A DNA stretch of 64,000 nt. It comes from Dyella sp. OK004. Lineage in GTDB: Bacteria; Pseudomonadota; Gammaproteobacteria; Xanthomonadales; Rhodanobacteraceae. A program made the position numbers and the translations under genes. The number at the start of each line of letters is the position of its first letter. Within the stretch, counting starts at the first letter, position 1. Of this stretch, positions 52,109 through 61,554 are shown in pieces. The stretch spans positions 1 through 64,000 of the forward strand of contig NZ_FOZI01000004.1 of NCBI RefSeq assembly GCF_900114495.1, written 5' to 3'. A model generated the notes under the pieces. It was not told the origin of the DNA, did no database searches, and saw nothing but the letters and a program-made list of their open reading frames with translations.

Positions 52109-53329
52109 ATGAAGAAGGATCGATGGCTTGCCGCGGCCCTGTGTGTCGTACTGGCCGGCGTCTTGCCAGCGCATGGCGCCACAGCGGATGCGGCGGCGCC
52201 CTATCCACGCTGCCCCAAGCAAGAGATCTTCGGTAAAGGGCCGCCATGCGTCGATCTGTTCGACGCGCTCGACCCGAGCGAATTCTCGGCGAAAGATTTC
52301 AAGGCGGCCAGCCTGCCATTGCAGGACCGCGGCCATGCCGCAACCGCTGCCGGCCTGCCCGGCGCGGACAGCTTCTTCGCGCATATCGCTGTTCACCCCT
52401 CCGGCCGGCTCTACGCCGTCGGCGGTCCCGGCCTGCAAGTGGCTACGGCCGATGCGGATGGCGCCAGCTGGCATGTCGCGTCCCATTCGGCGTTTGCCGA
52501 TGCCTTGCGCGGCATCGCTTTCGTTGACGCCAAGCGTGCCTTCGCCGTCGGCGAGAACGGCAAGATCTTCCGCACGCAGGATGGCGGCGAACACTGGGAG
52601 CCGTTCAACCGCACCTTCGCGACCTACAAGGATCCACAACTCAAGGATCTGCATTTCGACGGCGCAGCTTATGGCGTGGCGTTCGCGGATGCCGAGCACG
52701 GCGTAGTGGTGGGCGAAGCGCGCCTGCTGCGCACCATAGATGGTGGGCAGCAATGGCAGCGGGTGCCGGTCGCGCTGGATCACATCGCGCTGCAGCAGGT
52801 GCGCTTTGGGGACGCCAGGCGCGGCTGGGCGGTCGGCAGCAGTGGCACGGTGTTGCGCACGGACGATGCCGGTGAGCACTGGAGCGCCGTTTCGCTAGGC
52901 GACGGCGAAGCGCACCTCATGGACGTGAGCTTCTCCGATGCCACGCACGGCTGCATCGGCGGCGGTTTCAAAGTGTGGTGCACACAGGATGGCGGCCAGG
53001 CGTGGCAGGTTGCTGAAGTGACTTTGCCGAAAGGATTCGACACGGGTCCCTCCATCGGCATCACCAGTCTGGCGATGCGCGATGCCGGGCATGGCTGGTT
53101 CATCACGCGCGATGGCTGGATCTTCGCCAGCAATGATGGCGGCAAGCATTGGGCGCCATGGATGAACGTGGTCACTGCAGCTCACGGCAAGCTCGGCGGC
53201 GTCGAGCTGTGGAGCCTTGCGCTTGCCAAGGATCGGGTCTGGGCTACCGGAGTGGGCGGCTTCGCCACACCGAAAGCGGGCGCCATGTCTCTCGATAGCT
53301 CACCGCTGATCGTGTCGTGGCGTCTCTAA
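52109..53329 (+). CDS. exported YCF48-like beta-propeller protein
   Basis: A 406-residue protein with signal peptide 1-24 (ends AHGA). The rest is a beta-propeller of repeated Asp-box/BNR-type motifs: KIFRTQDGGEHWE, LLRTIDGGQQWQ, VLRTDDAGEHWS, VWCTQDGGQAWQ and IFASNDGGKHWA. This resembles YCF48/Hcf136 assembly factors, which also occur in non-photosynthetic bacteria with unknown roles. It is probably periplasmic. The ATG has GGAG 6 bases upstream; 34 more open codons upstream are unsupported. Confidence 0.85.
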   Translation: MKKDRWLAAALCVVLAGVLPAHGATADAAAPYPRCPKQEIFGKGPPCVDLFDALDPSEFSAKDFKAASLPLQDRGHAATAAGLPGADSFFAHIAVHPSGRLYAVGGPGLQVATADADGASWHVASHSAFADALRGIAFVDAKRAFAVGENGKIFRTQDGGEHWEPFNRTFATYKDPQLKDLHFDGAAYGVAFADAEHGVVVGEARLLRTIDGGQQWQRVPVALDHIALQQVRFGDARRGWAVGSSGTVLRTDDAGEHWSAVSLGDGEAHLMDVSFSDATHGCIGGGFKVWCTQDGGQAWQVAEVTLPKGFDTGPSIGITSLAMRDAGHGWFITRDGWIFASNDGGKHWAPWMNVVTAAHGKLGGVELWSLALAKDRVWATGVGGFATPKAGAMSLDSSPLIVSWRL

Positions 53330-53387
53330 AGCCTTCCCTTGTGAGCTGGATTAGCGTCGAGTCTTAGATAGGCATGCTCTACTCCTG

Positions 53388-53544
53388 CCCCTGCTCGCGA
53401 CGCAAAGCTAGTCCCGTGGGACAGGGGGAGGTTGGGAGGGGGTAAGGCTCTTGCGAAAACCTCACCCGAAACGCCTTCTCAAGTACTCACCCCTCCCCAA
53501 CCCTCCCCTGTCCCACGGGACTAGCTTTGCGTCGCGAGCAGGGG
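53388..53544. repeat. GC-rich palindromic repeat doublet, family A, copy 3
   Basis: The arms 53388-53443 and 53489-53544 are inverted copies over 56 bases with four mismatches, with 45 bases between. Each unit holds GTCCCGTGGGAC near the middle and a CCCCTGCTCGCGACGCAAAG start. It fills the gap between the convergent YCF48-like and TonB receptor genes and is able to form a very long hairpin or cruciform. Confidence 0.92.
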
Positions 53545-53589
53545 AGGGAGCCGGCCGCCTGGGCGTGAGATGCGGTACGCACCCCCGAT

Positions 53590-56121
53590 TCAAAACTTGA
53601 AATCAAGCTTCGCGTAGTAATAACCACCATTCACGCCGAACGGCAGGGTCTCCCAGCCGTAGGTGAAACCCAGCTGCGGAAACGGCGCGCCGGTTTTCGG
53701 ATCCCACTTGTCCGGATAGGTATCGAACACGTTGTCCGCGCCGACCGTCAGCTTCACGCTGTTGGAGAAGTGGTAGCCCACCGCCACGTCCGCCAGCCAC
53801 TTGCCGCTCCAGGTCTGCTTGACGCCCGGCGTGAAGCCCTGGCCGCTGACCGGGCCGAAGTAGTTGCCGCGCAGGGTGAAGTCCCATGGCCCGGTGCGGT
53901 AAATGCCCTGCAGCACATCGTGTACGCGTGGCTGGCCTTGTTCGATCAAGGTCACCTGGGTGTCGTCGAACAGCTTGTCCGGCGGCAGGATTGCGGACTG
54001 CGATTTGCGCTTGGTGACCTTGGTCTTGTTGTAGTTGAGCAACGCGGTGAGGTCGAGCGTGGAACTGTCCGCGAAACGGAAACCCTTTTCGGCCACCACG
54101 TCGATGCCCTGCGTCTTGGTGTTGATCGCATTGGTGAAGAACAGCACCTGCCCGACACCGAACGGAGCCAGGATCGCGCGGATCGGGCAGTTGGCGTTGT
54201 TCGCCGCGCAGGGATTGCCGTCCGAGCCGACACTCTCCGGCACGATATTGCTAGAGAAGATGATCCGATTCCTGATGTCGATGCGGAACACATCGACGGT
54301 CAGCGTGAAATCGTTGCCCGGTTTGTAGACGATGCCCGCGGTGCCGCTTTGCGAGGTTTCCTGCTTCAGTGGCTGGATGCCGAACGCGCGCGTCACCGCG
54401 CTGTCCTGTCGCGCGGTGAGCGTATCGGTGAGCTTGCCGCTGGGATCGAGGTTGGTCGAGCGCTGGCTGTAGAACAGCTGCTGCACGCCGGGGGCGCGGA
54501 AGCCCGTAGCGAGTGTGCCGCGCACGGCGAACTCATCGCTGGCGTCGAAGCGCGCTGACAGCTTGCCGGTGGTGGTGCCGCCGAAGTCGGAGTAGTGCTC
54601 GTAGCGAGCGGCCGCGCCCAACAGCAAACGCTGGGTGACCTGCGATTCGGCGTCGACATACAGGGCGTAGTTGTGGCGCCCCTTGTTGACCGCCTCGGTC
54701 GGCGAGAAGCCGGGAAACCCCTGGATGCCCGGCTGCGCTATATCGCCAGTCTGGCCGACGATAGGAATGTTGCGGTTGTTGGTGCGGCCGTAGGCGTAGG
54801 ACACTGGATCGCCGGGCAGGATCTGATAGTTGTCACGACGCCACTCGACACCGGTGGCGAAGTTCAGCGCATCGTGACCCACGCCCCAGTCGATCGGGCC
54901 GCGCACGTCGACATTGAAAGTGGTTTCGTTGAGACGCAGGGTGCCGGTGTTTGCCGAGGTCGGCGAGGAACCATAGATGCCGGCGGCCGGATTAGCCGGA
55001 TCGCGCGGTTCGTACCACCAGCTCACATTCGCCGACTGGCGCTCGTTGAAACCGAACTGGCTGCGGCCATGGATGAGCGATACGTCGTAGTCCCATTTGT
55101 CGCCCAGCGGTCCGCGATAGCCCACCGCCAGCGAAGCATCTTTGACGTTGGTGGCAATGTTCGGCAGGAAGCCATTCGGATACAGCGCCGGAATGGTGCG
55201 ATTGTCCCCGGCGGGGCGGAAGAAGCCGAACGAGTCGCCCTTGCGCTGTGAGATGCCGCCGAACCAATAGAGCTCGCCACGCGCGATCGGCAGGCCGCCG
55301 TTGAGCCAGAAATATGCATCCTTGGTGTCCGCATCGCCAAGCTTCTGAGTGACGCGTGGCGGATCCACACGCAACATGTCAGGACCCGCGCGGTTAGTCG
55401 GATCGCGATGCCGGTACTCCGCGGTCAGATCAAGATAACCGTCGTGGCCAAGGCGCAGGCCGGTGTTGATGCCGCCTTGCCGCGTGAAGCCGTCACCCTT
55501 GTACGTCTTGCCGCCGGTCAGCGACACATTGGTTTCGCCCACCTGTTTCTTCAGCACGATATTGATCACGCCGGAGATCGCGTCCGAGCCGTACTGCGCG
55601 GCGGCACCGTCGCGCAGCACTTCAATGCGTTCGATCGCCGAAATCGGGATCGCGTTGATGTCGGTGCCCGCCGAGCCGCGGCCGATAGTCTGCTGCACGT
55701 TGACCAGCGCCTGCTGATGCCGGCGTTTGCCGTTGACCAGCACCAGCACCTGATCCGGACCAAGTCCGCGCAAGGTCGCCGGACGGATGGTGTCAGTGCC
55801 GTCGCTGACGAAGGTGCGCGAGAAGTTGAAGCTGGGTTCGAGCATTTGCAACGCCTGGCCCACTTCGACCACGCCGGCGCTTTCCAGTTGCTCGCGGCCG
55901 ATCACATCGACCGGTGCCGGCGTCTCCGCCGCGGTGCGGTCTTTGGCGCGCGAACCGACCACTTGCACGCCTTCGAGCGTCTTGGCTTTCTGCTGATCGG
56001 GTGGCGCGGTCTCTTGCGCCCAGACGGTGAGGGTCATCGACAGACCCAGGATCGCCGCCCCCCAGCGGCACGCACAAGCCAACACGCGCCCTTGCGGACG
56101 CGACGCAAACCGACGTGACAT
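53590..56121 (-). CDS. TonB-dependent outer-membrane receptor
   Basis: An 843-residue receptor. Signal peptide about 1-35 (ends VWA). The plug has TLEGVQVVGSRAKDR, VLVLVNGKRRHQQALV and ERIEVLRDGAAAQYGSDAISGVINIV in parts, then a long barrel ending YYAKLDFKF with terminal Phe. The VNGKRRH form is typical of large receptors for plant-type or carbohydrate-like ligands, but the ligand is unknown. It diverges from nothing close: the XRE gene upstream is on the same strand. GGGAGA lies 5 bases before the ATG. Confidence 0.88.
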   Translation of the reverse strand: MSRRFASRPQGRVLACACRWGAAILGLSMTLTVWAQETAPPDQQKAKTLEGVQVVGSRAKDRTAAETPAPVDVIGREQLESAGVVEVGQALQMLEPSFNFSRTFVSDGTDTIRPATLRGLGPDQVLVLVNGKRRHQQALVNVQQTIGRGSAGTDINAIPISAIERIEVLRDGAAAQYGSDAISGVINIVLKKQVGETNVSLTGGKTYKGDGFTRQGGINTGLRLGHDGYLDLTAEYRHRDPTNRAGPDMLRVDPPRVTQKLGDADTKDAYFWLNGGLPIARGELYWFGGISQRKGDSFGFFRPAGDNRTIPALYPNGFLPNIATNVKDASLAVGYRGPLGDKWDYDVSLIHGRSQFGFNERQSANVSWWYEPRDPANPAAGIYGSSPTSANTGTLRLNETTFNVDVRGPIDWGVGHDALNFATGVEWRRDNYQILPGDPVSYAYGRTNNRNIPIVGQTGDIAQPGIQGFPGFSPTEAVNKGRHNYALYVDAESQVTQRLLLGAAARYEHYSDFGGTTTGKLSARFDASDEFAVRGTLATGFRAPGVQQLFYSQRSTNLDPSGKLTDTLTARQDSAVTRAFGIQPLKQETSQSGTAGIVYKPGNDFTLTVDVFRIDIRNRIIFSSNIVPESVGSDGNPCAANNANCPIRAILAPFGVGQVLFFTNAINTKTQGIDVVAEKGFRFADSSTLDLTALLNYNKTKVTKRKSQSAILPPDKLFDDTQVTLIEQGQPRVHDVLQGIYRTGPWDFTLRGNYFGPVSGQGFTPGVKQTWSGKWLADVAVGYHFSNSVKLTVGADNVFDTYPDKWDPKTGAPFPQLGFTYGWETLPFGVNGGYYYAKLDFKF

Positions 56122-56334
56122 AAGTTTCTCCCATCCAGCCGTACCAAAGCGACGACCCGGAACGCTGCAAACATCGCGGCGTCCGCCTCCCGCGTCGGAA
56201 GCTGCGCCGCAGAGAAAGTCATGTCAACCCGAATATCGGCAAAGCGCGAACGCGATCATCAAATGTGAAATGTCTTCACAAGAACATCGCGTTCATTGCA
56301 GCAACGTTGTTACGAAAAACTTGCATCAGCCTGT

Positions 56335-56361
56335 CGTGCCTCAGTTCAACACTGAGGCACG
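56335..56361 (-). terminator. hairpin after the MmyB-type regulator gene
   Basis: CGTGCCTCAG and CTGAGGCACG (10 bp) enclose a 7-base loop, 4 bases after the regulator stop on the minus strand. A TTTTT run follows only about 15 bases later, so it is a weak terminator candidate. Confidence 0.45.
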
Positions 56362-56365
56362 CGTA

Positions 56366-57175
56366 TCAACTCTGCGCCATGTCGCGCAGCATCTGTGCCG
56401 TGGCTTCGTCCGCCGGCACGAACGACTCCAGTGCAAGTTCCGCGAGGGTGATATCCACTGGCGTGCCGAACACGGTGGTGGTGCTGATCATCGACAGTAC
56501 GTGGCCGCCGACCTCCAGCAACATGGGCACGGCGATATCCGTGCCGGGGCCTTCGACGCCGTCAGCTTCATCGTGTGTCGGTGGACTCAATGCGCGCAGT
56601 TCGCGCAGTAGTTCGATCAGCGCCGGGTCGTGGCTGGTATCGATCTGCCGCCGCAGGCGGTCGAACAAATGCGCACGCCATTGCGCGAAGTTGCGGATGC
56701 GCGGCGCGAGGCCGGCGGGATGCAGGCTGAGCCGCAACACGTTGATCGGCGGCGCCAGCAGCGCTTCGGGGATGCCGGCCATCAGGCGCAAGGTAGCCTG
56801 GTTGCTGGCTACAAGATTCCAATGACGGTCGATCGCCAGTGCGGGATAAGGTTCCAGTCCCTTCAAGAGCAAGTCGATCATGCGGCGCGCCGCATCCAGC
56901 GCGGGATCTTCCAGCGGCCGCTCGCGGAACGCCGGCGCAAAGCCCGCCGCCACCAGCAGCGCGTTGCGCTCGCGCAGCGGGATGTCGAGGTATTCGGCGA
57001 GATGCAGAATCATGTCGCGACTCGGCTGTGAGCGTCCGGATTCCACAAAGCTCAGATGTCGCGTGGAGATCTCCGCTTCGGCGGCCAGTTCGAGCTGACT
57101 AAGGCGGCGATGCCGGCGCCATTCGCGGAGCAGGTCGCCGACCGGGCGTTGTGTGCGTGAGAGTGCTGCGTTCAT
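56366..57175 (-). CDS. XRE regulator with MmyB-like ligand domain
   Basis: A 269-residue regulator. N-terminal XRE helix-turn-helix (about 12-70): LLREWRRHRRLSQLELAAEAE and ISTRHLSFVESGRSQPSR. The C-terminal MmyB-like PAS domain has YPALAIDRHWNLVASNQA, RLSLHPAGL and a D/E-rich end. Members repress nearby oxidoreductase or NTF2-like genes. The NTF2-like gene lies 185 bases upstream on the same strand, and a palindrome before it is a plausible operator. Confidence 0.88.
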   Translation of the reverse strand: MNAALSRTQRPVGDLLREWRRHRRLSQLELAAEAEISTRHLSFVESGRSQPSRDMILHLAEYLDIPLRERNALLVAAGFAPAFRERPLEDPALDAARRMIDLLLKGLEPYPALAIDRHWNLVASNQATLRLMAGIPEALLAPPINVLRLSLHPAGLAPRIRNFAQWRAHLFDRLRRQIDTSHDPALIELLRELRALSPPTHDEADGVEGPGTDIAVPMLLEVGGHVLSMISTTTVFGTPVDITLAELALESFVPADEATAQMLRDMAQS

Positions 57176-57281
57176 GGTGCGATCCTAGAACTTGTTCAAA
57201 ATCTCTGCGCCGGAAGAATGGGGGTACTAGGGTGTTCTTTGTGGTCGCGATAACCCAACCCGAAGAGCGTGAACCAAGAAG

Positions 57282-57345
57282 CTCCCCCCTCCCGACCTCC
57301 CCCTGTCCCACGAGACTAGCTTCGCGTCGCAAGCAGGGGGAGGAG
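57282..57345. repeat. GC-rich palindromic repeat, family A, copy 4
   Basis: A single unit with CCTCCCCCTG (57296-57305) and CAGGGGGAGG (57334-57343). The inner TCCCACGAGACTAGCTTCGC matches the units at 53388. It lies between the NTF2-like and the MmyB-type genes. Confidence 0.8.
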
Positions 57346-57360
57346 AAAGCAGCGCAACGT

Positions 57361-57729
57361 TCAAGCCGCCATCGGCACCTTGTCCAGGAAGCCATACACC
57401 TGGCGGATGCGACCGTTGTCCAGCGCCGCGACATCGAAGCCGATCACCAGCGGCTCGTTGGCGCCGGGCGCAGTGAGATGCCAGTGAAAGCGCAGCGTGT
57501 CGTGGTGTGCATCGACCTGCCCGCCCAGTTCAAATACATGGCCGGGGAACATGTTCTGCACCGCGGCGATGGTGGCGTCGATCGCTTCCCAGCCCTTGGC
57601 CTGCACCATCGGGTCGGTATAGCTGGCCTGCTCGGCATAGACGTCTTCGATCAGCACGCGGCGGCGCAACGGATCGGTTTCGTTCCAGCTCTGGATATAG
57701 CGCGCGACGAGTTGGTTGGCGTGGTTCAT
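57361..57729 (-). CDS. NTF2-like (SnoaL-type) nuclear-transport-factor-fold protein
   Basis: A 122-residue cone-shaped single-domain protein, predicted soluble. Markers: YIQSWNETDPLRRRVLIEDVY, YTDPMVQAKGWEAIDATI and the closing GRIRQVYGFLDK. NTF2-like proteins bind or transform small hydrophobic molecules. A full active site cannot be assigned. The ATG has AAGGAGA 6-7 bases upstream. Its leader carries a 17-base palindrome, and a regulator of the MmyB type lies downstream. Confidence 0.85.
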   Translation of the reverse strand: MNHANQLVARYIQSWNETDPLRRRVLIEDVYAEQASYTDPMVQAKGWEAIDATIAAVQNMFPGHVFELGGQVDAHHDTLRFHWHLTAPGANEPLVIGFDVAALDNGRIRQVYGFLDKVPMAA

Positions 57730-57792
57730 GGCAGTTCTCCTTAGTGGTCGTTGTGTGTGCGACCAGATTGCGGCCCAAGGCGTGGCAAGACG

Positions 57793-57809
57793 ATTACCTC
57801 GGAGGTAAT
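57793..57809. promoter_or_regulatory. 17-base palindrome upstream of the NTF2-like gene
   Basis: ATTACCTC, one base, GAGGTAAT: a perfect inverted repeat 64 bases before the NTF2-like ATG and 118 bases before the divergent serine hydrolase ATG. It is a likely operator, the best candidate regulator being the MmyB-type protein at 56366. Confidence 0.55.
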
Positions 57810-57926
57810 GGGATGCTCCGGCAAGCGAAGATCTGCCCTGCGTGACTATCGGGACTGCCTGGTCCGCTATGGGCACGCTAGGCTCCGCTGCACATTCGAC
57901 AGCCTGTCGAACACACGGAGGCCGGT

Positions 57927-59330
57927 ATGCGTTCGCGGTTCCTTACGGTGCTGTTCGCTGTCGCGTTTTTGATGGGAGTGATCCCGCTGGGCACGACGAT
58001 GGCCGCGCCGCCATCGGACGCCGCCGTCACCCATCAGGTACAGGCCGTGCTGGACCATGCCGCGGTTGCGGATGGCCCCGGCGTGGCGATGCTGGTGGCG
58101 AGAGGCGACACGGTGTTGTTTCGTGGTGCGCGCGGACGTGCCGATATCGAGCTTGGCGTGCCGCTCTCGCCGGATCAGGTGTTCCGGATCGCATCCGTCA
58201 CCAAGATGTTCACCGCTGCGACGGTGGTGAAGCTGGCCGAACAGGGCAAGCTGTCGCTCGACGATCCGCTGGCGAAGTACTTCCCCGCGATCCCCGACGC
58301 TGCGCACATCACACTGCGCCAGTTGTTGAACCACACAGCGGGCATTTCCGATAAAAGCGTGATGCCGCAGCCCGGCGTATTCCGCCGCGATATCGATACC
58401 GCCGCGCATGTCGCCGAAATCAGCAAGCGGTCGCCCGACTTCTCGCCCGGCACGCGCTGGGCCTATTCCAATGCAGGTTACATACTGCTCGGCGCGGTGA
58501 TCGAGAAGGTCACGGGCGACGCCTGGTATGTCACCTTGCAAAAGCAGCTGATCGATCCCCTGGGCCTGCAGCACACCCGTTATGGCGACACCGCGTCACT
58601 CATCGCCGGACGAGTGGCGGGTTACACCACCGACAACCCGGAACACCGGATCGATAACGCCGCTTTTATCAGCGCGAGCGTGCCGGCCGCAGCGGGCGCA
58701 CTGGTTTCCACACTCGACGACTTGCGGTTATGGATGCGCGCACTCGCCAGCGGTCGTGCCATCGGCGGCGATGGCTTCCGGCAGATGATGACCGCCACGC
58801 CCGACCTGCCCGGCGCCTCGCCCGCTCATCGTTATGGCCTTGGCATGTATCTGTGGCAGGTACGGGGCAGCACGATGGTGGGCCATACCGGTCAGATCGA
58901 CGGTTTCGCTTCCGCCGTGGTCTATCTGCCGAAGGAAGACATCACCGTTGTTGTGCTCGCCAACGACGACAACTTTGATGCGCGCACCATGAGCCGCCGT
59001 TTGGTCGCCATCGCATTGGGCCAGCCTTATCCGGATGTCGCCGATATCGCTCCGTCCGATGAGACTTTGCGATCGCTGGAAGGCAAGTATCAGTACGACG
59101 AGACGACCGTCCTTAATCTGTCCGTCAAAGCGAACGCCCTGTACTTCCAGCGCGGCAGCCGGCCCTCCATCCGCATGCAAGTAACGGCCGGTCAGGCGCT
59201 GCACTTCATTCCCGATGAACTGAGCTATTTGCAGCCAGTGCGCGACGCGTCGGGAAAGGTGATCCGGCTGGACTACTTCGAGGGTGGTGATGGTCCGCCC
59301 AAAGCGATGCTGCGCATCGCGGGGCCATAA
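57927..59330 (+). CDS. serine beta-lactamase-like hydrolase, exported
   Basis: A 467-residue exported class C beta-lactamase fold protein. Signal peptide 1-27 (ends MAA). Catalytic motifs: S-x-x-K in ASVTK (Ser90, Lys93), Y-x-N in YSN (Tyr180) and the KTG equivalent HTG (320-322). A DUF3471-like C-terminal domain follows (about 360-467). Likely a peptidase or esterase of the penicillin-binding protein fold, not necessarily a lactamase. RBS CGGAGG lies 4-5 bases before the ATG. Confidence 0.9.
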   Translation: MRSRFLTVLFAVAFLMGVIPLGTTMAAPPSDAAVTHQVQAVLDHAAVADGPGVAMLVARGDTVLFRGARGRADIELGVPLSPDQVFRIASVTKMFTAATVVKLAEQGKLSLDDPLAKYFPAIPDAAHITLRQLLNHTAGISDKSVMPQPGVFRRDIDTAAHVAEISKRSPDFSPGTRWAYSNAGYILLGAVIEKVTGDAWYVTLQKQLIDPLGLQHTRYGDTASLIAGRVAGYTTDNPEHRIDNAAFISASVPAAAGALVSTLDDLRLWMRALASGRAIGGDGFRQMMTATPDLPGASPAHRYGLGMYLWQVRGSTMVGHTGQIDGFASAVVYLPKEDITVVVLANDDNFDARTMSRRLVAIALGQPYPDVADIAPSDETLRSLEGKYQYDETTVLNLSVKANALYFQRGSRPSIRMQVTAGQALHFIPDELSYLQPVRDASGKVIRLDYFEGGDGPPKAMLRIAGP

Positions 59331-59361
59331 GGCCCCGCCATGTCGGATCGACGCCGTCGCT

Positions 59362-61491
59362 TCAGTATTTCAGGTCAAGCTTGAGCCAGCCGGTTCGCCC
59401 GGGTTCGTTGATGCGCACCGTGTTGACGTAGCCGACCAACCCAACCGTGGCGGCGTTGATGTGCTCGGCGTAGGTTTTGTCGAACAGGTTGTCGATGCCT
59501 GCGCTCAGCGTGATCCTTCGGTCGATGCGATAGGCAGCATTGAGCGAGAACACAGCGAAGCCGCGACTGGGGCCAAGATCCTGACCGATGATGTTGCCTT
59601 CACCCACAGCCACACGCTTCTGTGCGGCGGCGATGCGCCATAGCGCGCCCGCAGTCCAGTGGCCGCTTTCATAGTTCAGGCCGAAGCGTGCTTCCAGCGG
59701 CGGCATCTGAGGCAATGCGCGATGCTCCGTGCGATTGGCGCCCCAGGCGTAGGCCAAGGTGGCATCGGTCTTCCAGTGATCGCTCAGGCTGTAAGCAAGG
59801 CCCGCTTCGCCGCCGGCGATACGCGCATCGACGTTGGTCGCGTGGCTGCTGGCCATCATGCCGCTGCCGTAATGCAACAGTATGAAGTCGTTGACCACGC
59901 CCGCATATGCCGATACCCAGGCCTTCAGGCGCCGGTCGTTGTATTGCAGGCCGACATCGAGCTGCGTGGTCTTTTCGGGACGCAGGCTGGAGAACGCCGA
60001 TAGCGTCTTGCTGGCATGCTGGCCGAACAGTTCCCAGTAATCGGGATAGCGTTCCACATGGCCAATGCCGGCATACAGTGTCATCGGTGATGTGGCGAGA
60101 TCGCGCTCGTAGCGAAGAAACCCGGCTGGCAAGGTAGACGAGCGGCCGGCATCGACCGTGGTGGCCGCGGGACTCATACCCATGTGGCCCATAGAGCTAC
60201 CGCCCGGCAATGCCAGGCCATAGCCGCGTACCTGCGCGCGATCTACGCGTACGCCAGAAATCAGGCGCTGGCGTTCGGCAAAGCTCCAGCGCATTTCGCC
60301 AAACGCACCGATAGTGCGAATGCGCGCGTCGCGCGCGCGCGGCAGGTCGCGGTAATAACCCATCGGGCTGCCGGGCGGGCCGCCGTTGCGAGCGGTATGC
60401 ACATTGGATGAACCATCCAGGCCAGTGGTGAGCTGCAGCGCGTCGCCCCAAACAAAGGTGCCGGCAAGTCTTCCGCCCACGGTCCTGCGATCAACATCAC
60501 TGGCCATTGCCATCGGCATCATGCCGGTGGGGTCGGGTTTGCGCAGCGTGTAGTTGTCCATCACGTGGTCGGCGTAGTTGTAGTACACCTGCGCTTCGAG
60601 CTTGTCGAACACGGTGCTGAGATGGCGCCGTTCGAACTTCAGTCCCGCGCTTTCGCGTAGGAACTGCGCGCCGTCCATGCCACTGAAAGCGTACGCGGCC
60701 TTGCCGTCGCCTTTGCCGGCGGTCAGCTCCAGCCGGGTGTCGTCATCCGGCGTCCAGCCCAGTGTGGCGTCAGCATTCCAGCGGTCGTAGGACGAATGCA
60801 CGCGGCGGCCGTCGCCATCCTCGTAATCCTGTGCATGCGTGTGGTTGGCGCTGATACCGAGATAGCCGGTGGGGTTGCCCGCGCGCAGGTCGGCCATCTG
60901 GTCGTTGCGTCCCCACGAGCCGCCGAGCAGGCTGCCTTCGAACGACGCGGCCGGCGCCGTATAACGGGTGAATTCGCGTTCGAACAACACCGTGCCGGCT
61001 GAGTTGCCTGGCCCATAGAGCACGGTCTGCGGGCCTTTGATCACGGTGACGCGATCGAACAGCTGCGGCGAGATATAGGCAGTGGGCGGATCCATGCGCG
61101 ACGGGCAGCCACCCCCGATCTGACCGCCGTCGATCAGCAGATTCAGCCGCGATCCGGCCATGCCGCGCAGCACCGGGTCGCCGTTGCTGCCGCCTTTACG
61201 GATGCTGGAAAAGCCCGGGATGCTCTTGAGGAAATCCGCGCCGTCGCTGGCGGGCACAGGCTGCCGGGGCGCCTTGGGATTGGTCACCACGGTCAAGGGG
61301 CTGGTCTGCATCGGCGCGGTCACGACGACCGGCGGCAGGGTTTCGGTGTCGTCCTCGGCACGCGCATACCGGGGGGCCAGTGCCAGCGTGGCAATAACCG
61401 CCATGGCAAGCGGCGCCTGGCGGAGAAGGGTTGGAGCAATACACGATGACGCGCGCGCACTGGCGCGCCCGCAATGGGAAAAGAGGGACAT
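59362..61491 (-). CDS. TonB-dependent copper receptor, OprC/NosA-like
   Basis: A 709-residue outer-membrane receptor. Markers of the copper-receptor group: GGGCPSRMDPPTAYISPQLF and the plug VTVIKGPQTVLYGPGNSAGT, then barrel to GWLKLDLKY. Met/His-rich stretches, GMMPMAMASD and GGSSMGHMGMSP, fit copper binding. The signal ends YARA. The ATG at MSLFSH has AAGGAA 5 bases upstream. The DUF2946 gene lies 63 bases upstream on the same strand. Confidence 0.88.
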   Translation of the reverse strand: MSLFSHCGRASARASSCIAPTLLRQAPLAMAVIATLALAPRYARAEDDTETLPPVVVTAPMQTSPLTVVTNPKAPRQPVPASDGADFLKSIPGFSSIRKGGSNGDPVLRGMAGSRLNLLIDGGQIGGGCPSRMDPPTAYISPQLFDRVTVIKGPQTVLYGPGNSAGTVLFEREFTRYTAPAASFEGSLLGGSWGRNDQMADLRAGNPTGYLGISANHTHAQDYEDGDGRRVHSSYDRWNADATLGWTPDDDTRLELTAGKGDGKAAYAFSGMDGAQFLRESAGLKFERRHLSTVFDKLEAQVYYNYADHVMDNYTLRKPDPTGMMPMAMASDVDRRTVGGRLAGTFVWGDALQLTTGLDGSSNVHTARNGGPPGSPMGYYRDLPRARDARIRTIGAFGEMRWSFAERQRLISGVRVDRAQVRGYGLALPGGSSMGHMGMSPAATTVDAGRSSTLPAGFLRYERDLATSPMTLYAGIGHVERYPDYWELFGQHASKTLSAFSSLRPEKTTQLDVGLQYNDRRLKAWVSAYAGVVNDFILLHYGSGMMASSHATNVDARIAGGEAGLAYSLSDHWKTDATLAYAWGANRTEHRALPQMPPLEARFGLNYESGHWTAGALWRIAAAQKRVAVGEGNIIGQDLGPSRGFAVFSLNAAYRIDRRITLSAGIDNLFDKTYAEHINAATVGLVGYVNTVRINEPGRTGWLKLDLKY

Positions 61492-61554
61492 GGCATTCCT
61501 TGGAATTCGGCAACGCAGCGCGGCACGGATCACCGTGCGCGCGGGAGATCGGCG

